NCBI GenBank assembly: GCA_035575835.1
Contig: DATLXM010000090.1
Span: 1-44,249 of the forward strand
DNA: 44,249 nucleotides
Source of the DNA: Gaiellasilicea sp035575835
Lineage (GTDB): Bacteria > Actinomycetota > Thermoleophilia > Gaiellales > Gaiellaceae
Direction: 5' to 3'
In this document: one piece after another, positions 8,964 through 16,647 of the stretch
Numbering within the stretch: position 1 is the stretch's first letter
Layout of the letters: each line of letters begins with the position of its first letter
Position numbers and translations under genes: made by a program
The notes under the pieces: model-generated
Database searches by the model: none
What the model was told of the DNA's origin: nothing
The model's input: the letters and a program-made list of their open reading frames with translations, nothing else

Positions 8964-10783
8964 CAGCCGCCGATCTTCATGAGGTGGCTGCCGCCGGGGG
9001 CCAGCCCGACGTAGTTGCGGCCGACCCGCCAGCGGTAGGCCTCACCCGTGAGGAGGTCGGTGACCGGGAACTCCGGCGCGAAGCCCACGTCGGGCGGCAC
9101 GACGACGACGTCCTCACGCGGGGCGGTCGGGTCGAGGTTCACGACCACCACGATCTCACGTCCCTTTGCGTAGGCGAGCACGTGCTCGTTGTGAGTCACG
9201 AGAAGCTCCACGTTCTCGAACCGCTGGAGCGCGGGCTCAGCCCTCCTGATCTCGTTCAGTCGCCGCACGAGCGGGAGCAACGGCCCGTCCAGCTTCCGCC
9301 GCTTCGCCTCGTACTTCTCCGAGTCGAGGTACTCCTCGCTCCCCGCGCGGAGCGGCACGTTCTCGAAGTGCTCGAAGCCGGAGTAGACCCCGTAGGCCGG
9401 GGAGAGCGTCGCGGCGAGCACGAGCCGGGCCCGGAAGGCGGCCGGCCCACCCTCCTGCAGGTACTCATGGAGGATGTCCTGGGTGTTGACGAAGAGGTTC
9501 GGCCGGTAGTACTGCTCCCACCCGAGCAGGAGCTCGATGAACTCGGCCAGCTCCGCCTTCGTGTTCTTCCAGGTGAAGTAGGTGTACGACTGACCGAAGC
9601 CGACCTTGGCGAGCGTGGTCATCATCGCCGGGCGCGTGAACGCCTCGCTGAGAAAGATCACCTCGGGATCGCGCGAGCGGATGTCGGCGATCAGCCACTC
9701 CCAGAAGGGCACCGGCTTCGTGTGCGGGTTGTCGACGCGGAAGACCTTGACACCCCGGTCGACCCAGACCTGGATCACGTCGCGAAGCGCCTCCCAGAGC
9801 CCCTGGGCGTCCTCGGAGTCGAAGTTGACGTTGTAGATGTCCTGGTAGCGCTTGGGCGGGTTCTCGGCGTATTTCAGCGTCCCGTCCGGCCGCCGGTTGA
9901 ACCACTCCGGGTGCGCCTCGAGCCACGGGTGGTCGGGGGAGGTCTGGATCGCGAAGTCGATGCAGATCTCGCAGCCGACCTCTCGGCCGCGGGCGACCAT
10001 CCGCTCGAACTCCTTCACGCTCCCGAGCTCGGGGTTGACCGCGTCGTGGCCACCGGCCGGGCCGCCGATCGCCCAGGGGCTGCCGGGGTCGCCCTCCTTC
10101 GCGACGAGCGCGTTGTTCTTGCCCTTCCGGTTCGTCGTTCCGATCGGATGGACCGGCGGCAGGTAGAGGACGTCGAAGCCGAGCTCGGCGAGCTCGGGCA
10201 GCACCCTCTCGACACCCTTGAAGCCGCCCCACGACCGCGGGAAGAGCTCGTACCACGACCCGAAGCGGGCGCGCTCGCGCTCGACGTCGACCTCGAGCGG
10301 CGCCGCCAGGCACGCCTTGCCGTACCGATCCTGGGCGCCGAGGACGGGGGCCGCCCGCCGCCAGTCGTCGAGCTCGCCGGAATCGCCGGAAGGGCCCGGC
10401 CCGAAGAGCGCGTCGGCCTCGGAGAGCTCGCTCGCGAGATCGGCCTGCTCGGCAGCCATCTTCCGGTCGAGCTCGTCGAGGAGAGTCGCGTACCGGTCGA
10501 CCCACGCCTCGACGACGAACTGCCAGCGACCGAGCTCCGTGACGTCGAAGTCGCCGCGCCAGTGATCGTTGCCCAGGGGCTCGAGCGGCCGTTCGAGCCA
10601 CTTGCGGGTTCCGGCGGGCCGGTACTTGACGACGGCGCGCAGGAGATCGTGGCCGTCCTTGAAGATGTCCGCCGTGACCTCGACCCGATCGCCCCGCGTG
10701 CACTTGACCGGGTACCGCCCGCCGTCGACCTGGGGGCGGACGTTCTGGATCTGGATCCGGGGTGGTGGCTGCTTCGGGGGCAC
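8963..10783 (-). CDS. glgE: Alpha-1,4-glucan:maltose-1-phosphate maltosyltransferase
   Basis: GH13_3 enzyme of 606 residues that extends alpha-glucan with maltose units from maltose-1-phosphate. The N-terminal beta-domain (residues about 1-100) is followed by a shortened helical insert (about 100-160) and the barrel opening ARFGSWYELFPRS. Catalytic candidates are D351 (FRVDNPHTKP), E380 (FLSEAFTRP) and the Asp of VNTQDILHEYLQ. I place the start at GTG 10783; the same frame continues to 10867 but would run into malQ on the other strand. Characterised GlgE proteins are about 660-700 residues, so this one is short. It is the first gene of the operon. Confidence 0.94.
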   Translation of the reverse strand: MPPKQPPPRIQIQNVRPQVDGGRYPVKCTRGDRVEVTADIFKDGHDLLRAVVKYRPAGTRKWLERPLEPLGNDHWRGDFDVTELGRWQFVVEAWVDRYATLLDELDRKMAAEQADLASELSEADALFGPGPSGDSGELDDWRRAAPVLGAQDRYGKACLAAPLEVDVERERARFGSWYELFPRSWGGFKGVERVLPELAELGFDVLYLPPVHPIGTTNRKGKNNALVAKEGDPGSPWAIGGPAGGHDAVNPELGSVKEFERMVARGREVGCEICIDFAIQTSPDHPWLEAHPEWFNRRPDGTLKYAENPPKRYQDIYNVNFDSEDAQGLWEALRDVIQVWVDRGVKVFRVDNPHTKPVPFWEWLIADIRSRDPEVIFLSEAFTRPAMMTTLAKVGFGQSYTYFTWKNTKAELAEFIELLLGWEQYYRPNLFVNTQDILHEYLQEGGPAAFRARLVLAATLSPAYGVYSGFEHFENVPLRAGSEEYLDSEKYEAKRRKLDGPLLPLVRRLNEIRRAEPALQRFENVELLVTHNEHVLAYAKGREIVVVVNLDPTAPREDVVVVPPDVGFAPEFPVTDLLTGEAYRWRVGRNYVGLAPGGSHLMKIGG

Positions 10784-10820
10784 GGTTCCGAGACTTTCAG
10801 CGAACGAGGAACGGTAAACA
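10784..10820. promoter_or_regulatory. Divergent glgE/malQ control region
   Basis: Only 37 nt separate the glgE start (GTG 10783, minus) from the malQ start (GTG 10821, plus). A GAGGA at 10806-10810 serves as ribosome-binding site for malQ, 10 nt before its GTG. No convincing -35/-10 pair fits in the gap, so at least one promoter must lie inside the opposing gene. The shared region suggests the alpha-glucan operon and malQ are controlled together; that is inference. Confidence 0.4.
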
Positions 10821-11996
10821 GTGCGAATGGAACATCGGCCAGTGCAGCTTTCCCGATCCAGCGGCATTGTGCTGCACCCGACCTCCCTCCCCTCCGGCCG
10901 GCTCGACGAGGACGCATACGCGTTCGTCGACTGGCTCCAGGCAGCCGGGCAGAGCTGGTGGCAAGTGCTCCCGCTCGGGCCGCCCGACGAGGTCGGCTCG
11001 CCCTATGCGTCCGTGTCCGCGTTCGCAGCGTGGAACGGGTTTCTCGCCGAGCCGGCTGCCGGAGTCACGGCGGCGGAATGCGCGTCGTTCCGCGAGCGAA
11101 ACGCGTACTGGGCCCCCGCCTGGGAGGCCGCAGGGGGTGAGCTCGCGGATCAGGTGCGGTTCGAACGAGAATGGAAGACGCTTCGCGAGTACGCCCGCGC
11201 CCGGGAGGTTCGCCTGATCGGCGACGTGCCGATGTACCCCGCCTGGGACAGCGTCGACCATCGCTCCCACGCCGGGCTCTTCCTTCCGGGCCTCGTCGCA
11301 GGGGCGCCGCCCGACGACCTCGGCCCCGAGGGCCAGCACTGGGGCAACCCGGTCTACGACTGGACTGCGGTCGACTGCGACGGATACCGCTGGTGGATCG
11401 AGAGGCTCCGGCGGACGTTCGACCTCTTCGACCTGACCCGGATCGACCACTTCCGTGGGTTCGCGGCCTTCTGGGCGATCCCGGAGGGAACGGAGGAGGC
11501 GCGCCACGGTGAGTGGATGCCCGGCCCCGGCGCTGCCGTGTTCCGCGCCGCCGAGGCGGAGCTCGGACCGCTGCCCGTGATCGCCGAGGACCTCGGCCTG
11601 ATCACCCCGGACGTCGAGTCGCTCCGCGACGAGCTCGGATTTCCGGGCATGGCAGTCCTCCTCTGGGCGTTCGAAGGGCCTGACGACAACCCGCACCGGC
11701 TGGCGAACCACCGCGAGCGCCAGGTCGTCTACACCTCGACGCACGACACCGAGACGATGCTCGGACGGTTCCCCGAAAGCGATCCATGGGACCTGATCGA
11801 GACCGCGCTCTCCTCCCGCGCGGCGCTCTCCATGATCCCGGCGCAGGACGTGCTCGGCCTCGGCAACGAGGCGCGGATGAATCGACCGGGTGAGGCGCTC
11901 GGAAACTGGGGTTGGCGGCTCCGGCCCGGCGAACTGACGCGCGAGCTCGCCGCCGGCCTCCGCGTTGCGACCGAGGCGTCGGGCCGGCTCCCATGA
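10821..11996 (+). CDS. malQ: 4-alpha-glucanotransferase (amylomaltase), unusually short
   Basis: GH77 disproportionating enzyme of 391 residues; family members are usually about 500. It begins with the classic GIVLHPTSLPS, then QSWWQVLPLGPP and SPYASVSAF. Catalytic candidates are the Asp of RIDHFRGF, the Glu of PVIAEDLG and the Asp of STHDTET; it ends in LGLGNEARMNRPG and NWGWRL. Two stretches are compressed: the segment between SAFAAWNGF and VRLIGDVPMYPAWDS, and the segment after MLGRF, where only a few residues precede DPWDLIETAL. The reading frame is intact, so this is a reduced form and not a pseudogene. GTG 10821 is preferred over ATG 10827 because of the upstream GAGGA. Confidence 0.88.
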   Translation: MRMEHRPVQLSRSSGIVLHPTSLPSGRLDEDAYAFVDWLQAAGQSWWQVLPLGPPDEVGSPYASVSAFAAWNGFLAEPAAGVTAAECASFRERNAYWAPAWEAAGGELADQVRFEREWKTLREYARAREVRLIGDVPMYPAWDSVDHRSHAGLFLPGLVAGAPPDDLGPEGQHWGNPVYDWTAVDCDGYRWWIERLRRTFDLFDLTRIDHFRGFAAFWAIPEGTEEARHGEWMPGPGAAVFRAAEAELGPLPVIAEDLGLITPDVESLRDELGFPGMAVLLWAFEGPDDNPHRLANHRERQVVYTSTHDTETMLGRFPESDPWDLIETALSSRAALSMIPAQDVLGLGNEARMNRPGEALGNWGWRLRPGELTRELAAGLRVATEASGRLP

Positions 11997-12019
11997 TCAG
12001 TCGCCGTACGGCGACTGAT
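11996..12019. terminator. 24-bp perfect palindrome after malQ
   Basis: Positions 11996-12007 are exactly self-complementary to 12008-12019 (half-site ATCAGTCGCCGT). The palindrome starts at the last base of the malQ stop codon. As RNA it would form a 10-bp stem with a GUAC tetraloop on either strand. No T-run follows, so it may be a Rho-independent-like hairpin without a U-tract, an mRNA 3' stabiliser, or a protein-binding operator for the gene at 12066. Confidence 0.5.
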
Positions 12020-12065
12020 GGCAAGGACACTGGGCGGTTGCGCCCCTGGGGGCTACTCTGAGGGC

Positions 12066-12395
12066 GTGGATGCCCGGGAGGAGCGGCTCGCCCGCAACGA
12101 GGCTCTCTTCCGGGAGGTGAACGAGCGCGTCCGCGCGATCGCGGCCCTGCACGGGGACGACGGGCACCAGTACGAGTTCTTCTGCGAGTGCTCGAACCGG
12201 GACTGCGACCTGAAGCTCACGCTCTCCGTCGCCGCGTACGAAGGCGTCCGCGATCACTCGGAGTGGTTCTTCGTCGCACCCGGCCACTCGCTGCCCGAGG
12301 TCGAGGCCGTGATCGAGAGCCGCGACGGCTACGACATCGTGGCGAAGGATGGCGACGCCGCCCTCCTCTCCGAAGAGCTCGACCCTCGTTCCTAG
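12066..12395 (+). CDS. Conserved actinobacterial-type hypothetical protein with CxC-x4-C cluster
   Basis: A 109-residue soluble protein that I do not recognise by function. The N-terminal half is a charged amphipathic helix (REERLARNEALFREVNERV); the middle carries FFCECSNRDCD, with three cysteines spaced like half a metal site; the end (YEGVRDHSEWFFVAPGHSLPEVE, split here by YE and the rest) looks beta/alpha. The frame stays open to an ATG at 12018, but the helix starts cleanly at GTG 12066 and the extension would read through the palindrome. The TAG stop shares the tetranucleotide CTAG with the convergent gene. Confidence 0.72.
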   Translation: MDAREERLARNEALFREVNERVRAIAALHGDDGHQYEFFCECSNRDCDLKLTLSVAAYEGVRDHSEWFFVAPGHSLPEVEAVIESRDGYDIVAKDGDAALLSEELDPRS

Positions 12396-12697
12396 TCGTC
12401 CTCGACGAGCGGGAGCCCGTTCGCGACCATCGGTCGTCCCGCGGCCTCGTAGACCACGTCGACCAGGTCGTTCTGCCGGTAGGTGCCCGCAACGCCGACG
12501 AGAAGCGAGAGCCAGCGCCAGAACCCGAGCCGCCCTTCCCGGCGGAGCTCGCGCTCGAAGACGAGGCTGCGCTCACGGACACGGAAATCGCGCCCCTCGA
12601 CCTGCGCGACGCCGTTGACGTAGACCTCGAACGGCCGCCCGACCGACTGCGGGAGGTCGACGCGGGTTCGACTGCGCACCGGCTCGGCCACCTTCAT
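12392..12697 (-). CDS. Conserved hypothetical protein (101 aa)
   Basis: A small basic protein with no function I can assign. It reads PQSVGRPFEVYVNG, FRVRERSLVFERELRREG, then a single hydrophobic patch GFWRWLSLLVGVAG and TYRQNDLVDVVYE. This could be a monotopic membrane-associated protein. ATG 12697 gives 101 residues; a GTG at 12679 is an alternative. The gene diverges from ctaC with only 3 nt between the two ATGs and converges on the gene at 12066 with a shared CTAG. Translation in the opposite frame does not resemble a protein, which supports this strand. Confidence 0.7.
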   Translation of the reverse strand: MKVAEPVRSRTRVDLPQSVGRPFEVYVNGVAQVEGRDFRVRERSLVFERELRREGRLGFWRWLSLLVGVAGTYRQNDLVDVVYEAAGRPMVANGLPLVEDD

Positions 12698-12700
12698 AGA

Positions 12701-13693
12701 ATGACAGCGGCCGTGCGTCGACCTCTTGCCTTCGCGCTTCTGAGCGCGCTCGTGCTCTGCGGCACCGCTGCGGCGGCCAACGGTGGGCTGGCTCCCGTCG
12801 AGCCGCACTCGCCGAACGCGGAGGGGATCAACAACGCCTACGCCTGGATCTCGATCTTCACCGGTTTCATCTTCGTGCTCGTCCAGGTGTCGCTGCTGTG
12901 GATGATCGTCCGCTACCGCCGCCGCAAGCGCCGGCGCTCCGAGGACGGCGCCCAGATCCACGGGAACACGAATCTCGAGATCGCGTGGACGCTGCTGCCG
13001 GTGGTCATCCTCGTCGCGATCGGCGGCTTCGTCTTCTACAAGCTCCCGGGCATCCAGGACGTCCCGAGCGCGAACGCTGCCGGTGGCCGCGTCGACGTCG
13101 GGGTGAAGGGCTACCGCTATTACTGGAACTTCACGTACCCGAACGGCGTCATCTCCGTCGACACGCTGCGCGCACCGGTCGACCAGACCGTGAAGCTGAA
13201 CATCTCCGCGGCGCCGTACGAGGTGATCCACTCGTGGTGGATCCCCGCGCTCGGGGGCAAGTTCGACGCGATCCCCGGAGTCACGAACGAATCGTGGTTC
13301 CGCGCCGACGAACCCGGGGTCTACCGCGGCCAGTGCGCCGAGCTCTGCGGGATCCAGCACACGGCGATGACCGCCGAGGTCGAGGCGCTGCCACGCGAGG
13401 AGTTCGACTCCTGGCTCGCCGACGAGGCGCGGGCGCAGGAGGCGGGGACTTCCGATCTCGGCGAGCAGACCTACGCCGGTGCCTGCGCGAAATGCCACGG
13501 GCTCGCGGGTGCAGGCGACATCGGGCCGAGGCTCGCGGGCAACCCGCTCCTCCAGGACGCGCGCGCGATCGAGACGATCGTCCGGAACGGCCGCGGCGAG
13601 ATGCCCCCGATCGGCAAGGACTGGGAGGAGCGCCAGATGAGCGCCCTCACCGACTACCTCGAGAAGGGGATCGCCAGTGGCAGTCAGGGCTGA
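12701..13693 (+). CDS. ctaC: Cytochrome c oxidase subunit II with C-terminal cytochrome c domain
   Basis: A 330-residue membrane-anchored oxidase subunit that takes electrons through CuA. It has an N-terminal signal segment (about 6-26), two transmembrane helices (about 46-71 and 95-113), and a cupredoxin domain with CuA ligands H177, C212, C216, H220 and M223. A cytochrome c module follows, with CAKCH at 262-266 and the probable axial Met in GEMPP (M301). The fused haem domain means a soluble cytochrome c donor may not be needed. The start is ATG 12701, or GTG 12713; no Shine-Dalgarno precedes either. It overlaps ctaD by 17 nt. Confidence 0.95.
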   Translation: MTAAVRRPLAFALLSALVLCGTAAAANGGLAPVEPHSPNAEGINNAYAWISIFTGFIFVLVQVSLLWMIVRYRRRKRRRSEDGAQIHGNTNLEIAWTLLPVVILVAIGGFVFYKLPGIQDVPSANAAGGRVDVGVKGYRYYWNFTYPNGVISVDTLRAPVDQTVKLNISAAPYEVIHSWWIPALGGKFDAIPGVTNESWFRADEPGVYRGQCAELCGIQHTAMTAEVEALPREEFDSWLADEARAQEAGTSDLGEQTYAGACAKCHGLAGAGDIGPRLAGNPLLQDARAIETIVRNGRGEMPPIGKDWEERQMSALTDYLEKGIASGSQG

Positions 13694-15308
13694 GCGTCCG
13701 GTTCCGGCGTGGCAGCGCGGCCGCGTCGCTAGCTGGCTGACGACGGTCGACCACAAGCGGATCGGGATTCTCTACATCGTGACCGCCGGGATCTTCTTCG
13801 TCGCGGGCGGGATCATGGCGCTCCTGATCCGGACGCAGCTCGCCCAGGCGAATACGGAGTTCATCACCAGGGAGGGCTACAACCAGCTCTTCACGATTCA
13901 CGGCACGACGATGATCTTCCTCGTCGTCGTCCCGATCCTCGCCGGCTTCGGCAACTACCTGATCCCGCTGATGATCGGCGCCCGCGACATGGCCTTCCCG
14001 CGCCTGAACGCGCTCTCCTACTGGCTCTACCTCTTCGGCGGGATCATCCTCCTGCTCTCCTTCTTCGCCCAGTACGGCGCCGCACGGACGGGCTGGACGG
14101 CCTACCCGCCGAACTCGGTCTACTCGCCGGGGAACGGCCAGGACCTCTGGATCCTCTCGCTGCACGTGCTCACGGTCGCCTCGCTCGTCGGCGCGATCAA
14201 CTTCGTGGTCACGATCCACAACATGCGCACGGCCGGGATGAGTTGGACCCGGTTGCCGCTGTTCGTCTGGTCGATGGAGATCTACGCGGGCCTCCTGATC
14301 CTCGTCCTGCCGACGCTCTCCGCCGGGCTGACCCTGCTCCTCCTCGACCGCCAGGCGGGCACGCACTTTTTCATCCCGAGCGAAGGCGGCAGTGCGGTCC
14401 TCTACCAGCACGCCTTCTGGTTCTTCGGGCATCCGGAGGTCTACATCATGATCCTGCCGGTCTTCGGGATCATCTCCGAGGTCCTGCCCGTGTTCGCCCG
14501 CAAGCCGATCTTCGGCTACAAGGCGATCGCCTTCTCGACCGTTGCGATCGGATTCTTCTCGCTCCTCGTCTGGGCCCACCACATGTTCACGGTCGGGCTC
14601 CCGAGCGTCCTCAACGGCTTCTTCATGGTCTCGTCGATGATCATCGCCGTCCCGACCGCGATCAAGATCTTCAACTGGCTCGCGACGCTCTGGCGGGGGA
14701 ACCTCCACTTCGACACGGCGATGCTCTTCGCGCTCGGGTTCCTCTCGGTCTTCACGATCGGCGGGCTCTCGGGGATCTTCCTCGCCGCGTTCCCCGTCGA
14801 CTGGCAGTTGCACGACACCTACTACGTCGTCGCGCACCTCCACTACGTCCTCTTCGGCGGCTCGATCCTCGGGATCTTCGCCGCGCTCTTCTACTGGTGG
14901 CCGAAGATGTTCGGCCGGCTCCTGGACGAGCGGCTCGGCAAGCTCGGCTTCTGGTTCACCTTCATCGGCTTCAACCTGACCTTCTTCCCGCAGCACCTGC
15001 TCGGCCTGCTCGGGATGCCGCGCCGGATCTACACCTACGAGGACACAGGCGCACTCCAGGAGTACAACCTGATCTCCTCGATCGGCTCCTACGTGATGGG
15101 GATCGGGATCCTCGTCTTCATCGTCAACGTCCTGAAGACGCGGAAGAAGGGGAAGCGCGCAGGCAACGATCCTTGGCTCGCGGACACGCTCGAGTGGTAC
15201 ACGACGTCGCCGCCGCCGGCCTGGAACTTCGAGAAGGTGCCCTACGTGACGAGCGCGCGGCCGCTCTACGACCTGCGCAGGCGGCTGAAGGAGCGCGGTG
15301 CGCTCTAA
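13677..15308 (+). CDS. ctaD: Cytochrome c oxidase subunit I (haem-copper oxidase, A-type)
   Basis: A 543-residue polytopic catalytic subunit with about 12 helices. Visible ligands: low-spin haem H75 (TIHGTTMIF) and H389, haem a3 H387 (VVAHLHY), and CuB H252, H301 and H302 (FGHPEVYIM and WAHHMFT), with Y256 positioned for the His-Tyr crosslink. The GHPEVY motif indicates an A1-type enzyme with a K-channel Tyr. The GTG start lies within the end of ctaC. The operon continues into ctaB; subunit III is not seen in the window. Confidence 0.96.
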   Translation: MAVRAERPVPAWQRGRVASWLTTVDHKRIGILYIVTAGIFFVAGGIMALLIRTQLAQANTEFITREGYNQLFTIHGTTMIFLVVVPILAGFGNYLIPLMIGARDMAFPRLNALSYWLYLFGGIILLLSFFAQYGAARTGWTAYPPNSVYSPGNGQDLWILSLHVLTVASLVGAINFVVTIHNMRTAGMSWTRLPLFVWSMEIYAGLLILVLPTLSAGLTLLLLDRQAGTHFFIPSEGGSAVLYQHAFWFFGHPEVYIMILPVFGIISEVLPVFARKPIFGYKAIAFSTVAIGFFSLLVWAHHMFTVGLPSVLNGFFMVSSMIIAVPTAIKIFNWLATLWRGNLHFDTAMLFALGFLSVFTIGGLSGIFLAAFPVDWQLHDTYYVVAHLHYVLFGGSILGIFAALFYWWPKMFGRLLDERLGKLGFWFTFIGFNLTFFPQHLLGLLGMPRRIYTYEDTGALQEYNLISSIGSYVMGIGILVFIVNVLKTRKKGKRAGNDPWLADTLEWYTTSPPPAWNFEKVPYVTSARPLYDLRRRLKERGAL

Positions 15309-16485
15309 CGCCGTCCCCGGACCCTGGCTTCGCCTGGCCGCCCTCGCGGGCGCGGCGGCGACGCTCCTCGCGGTCGTCTCGGGCACGTGGGGGCCGGGTA
15401 CGACGCACAGCCTCCTCTCCGCGCTCGCGCTGCCGCCGCTCCTCGCGGTCGCCCTCGCGGCCTGGTTCTCCTATCGCCGCCTCCTCCCAGCCTCGGTCGC
15501 GGCGCTCGCGCTCTTCGGGGCCGCGGCTGCGGTGACGGTGCCCGGCGCGCACGTCGCGCTCGCAGCGCTTGCGTTCGCTGCTTCGATCGTCGTCTGCGCA
15601 CTCTGCTTCCGCGGCGAAGCCGTCGAGACCGGCCCGTGGCGCGACTACGCGACGCTGACGAAGCCGCGGATCATGTCGCTCCTGCTCGTGACCGGCGCCG
15701 CAGGGATGTTCGTCGGCGCCGGGGGAGTGCCGCCACTCGGGCTCTTCGCGGGCGCGATGGTGGGCCTCGCGCTCGCCTGCGGTGGCGCCAGCGCGCTCAA
15801 CCACTTGCTCGATCGCGACATCGACCGGCTGATGGGCAAGCGCACCGAGAAGCGGCCGGTGGCGGCCGGGCGGATGCTCCCGGCGCGGGCCCTCGAGTTC
15901 GGGCTCGTCCTCTCGGCGCTCTCGTTCGTCCTCCTCGCGAGCACCGTCAACGTCGTCACCGCCGTGCTCGCGCTCGTCGGCAACCTCTTCTATGTCCTCG
16001 TCTACACCGCCTGGCTGAAGCGGACGACCGCGCAGAACATCGTGATCGGTGGCGCCGCCGGCGCAGTGCCGCCGCTCGTCGGCTACGCCGCGGCGACCGG
16101 CGACCTCGGGCTCCCTGCGCTCTGGCTCTTCCTCATCGTCTTCCTCTGGACGCCGCCGCACTTCTGGGCGCTCGCGCTCCTGATCAAGGAGAACTACGCG
16201 GCCGCGAAGGTTCCGATGCTCCCGGTCGTGCGCGGCGACGAGGAGACCACGCGGCAGATCGTGCTCTACTCCGTCGTCATGGTCGGCTTCACGCTCGCGG
16301 TCGGATTCTCCCTCGGCGCGATCTACTCGGTCGCCGCGGCTCTCCTCGGCGGGGTCTTCCTGGGGCTCGCGTGGCGGCTTCGCCAGGTTCCGTCCCGGCG
16401 CAACGCCGGCGTGCTCTTCCACTACTCGCTCCTCTACCTCGCCCTCCTGTTCGTCGCGGCGGCCGTGGACCCGGTGATCCTCTGA
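15298..16485 (+). CDS. ctaB: Protohaem IX farnesyltransferase with N-terminal membrane extension
   Basis: Converts haem B to haem O for the oxidase. The UbiA-type core starts near residue 114 (DYATLTKPRIM) and contains the prenyl-diphosphate site NHLLDRDIDRLM, then RTEKRPVAAGR and VYTAWLKRTT. Total length is 395, against about 290-310 for the family: the first ~105 residues are an extra module of three or four hydrophobic helices. That module (LAALAGAAATLLAVVSGTW followed by TTHSLLSALALPPLLAV) loosely recalls the first half of CtaA/Cox15, which acts in the next step to haem A; this is inference. The GTG start overlaps ctaD by 11 nt. Confidence 0.92.
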   Translation: MRSNAVPGPWLRLAALAGAAATLLAVVSGTWGPGTTHSLLSALALPPLLAVALAAWFSYRRLLPASVAALALFGAAAAVTVPGAHVALAALAFAASIVVCALCFRGEAVETGPWRDYATLTKPRIMSLLLVTGAAGMFVGAGGVPPLGLFAGAMVGLALACGGASALNHLLDRDIDRLMGKRTEKRPVAAGRMLPARALEFGLVLSALSFVLLASTVNVVTAVLALVGNLFYVLVYTAWLKRTTAQNIVIGGAAGAVPPLVGYAAATGDLGLPALWLFLIVFLWTPPHFWALALLIKENYAAAKVPMLPVVRGDEETTRQIVLYSVVMVGFTLAVGFSLGAIYSVAAALLGGVFLGLAWRLRQVPSRRNAGVLFHYSLLYLALLFVAAAVDPVIL

Positions 16486-16607
16486 TGGACCTGACCCCGG
16501 AGCAGGAGCGCAAGAACCTCGTCCTCGGCTGGCTCCTCTTCGGGGTCTTCCTGGTTCTCTTCGCCGGGACGATCGGCGTCGCGCTCCTCTACTTAGCGCT
16601 CGATTAG
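16485..16607 (+). CDS. 40-residue single-helix membrane protein in cox operon
   Basis: ATG 16485 overlaps the ctaB stop (TGATG) and the frame ends with TAG at 16605-16607. The peptide has a charged N-terminus (MDLTPEQERKNL) and one transmembrane helix (LVLGWLLFGVFLVLFAGT and on to YLALD). It is below usual annotation cut-offs. Placement and size resemble the small accessory subunits (subunit IV type) of bacterial oxidases, so a structural or assembly role is plausible. I know of no specific family assignment. Amidase translation may be coupled to it. Confidence 0.62.
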   Translation: MDLTPEQERKNLVLGWLLFGVFLVLFAGTIGVALLYLALD

Positions 16608-16647
16608 CGCGACGGACGGGATCTACCTCGCCCGCCCGGAGCAGCCG

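Noticed and set aside
13647..15386. 579-codon minus-strand frame antisense to ctaD
   Set aside because: Asp/Glu/Arg-rich repeat-like translation typical of antisense frames in GC-rich DNA; ctaD with all metal ligands occupies the plus strand.
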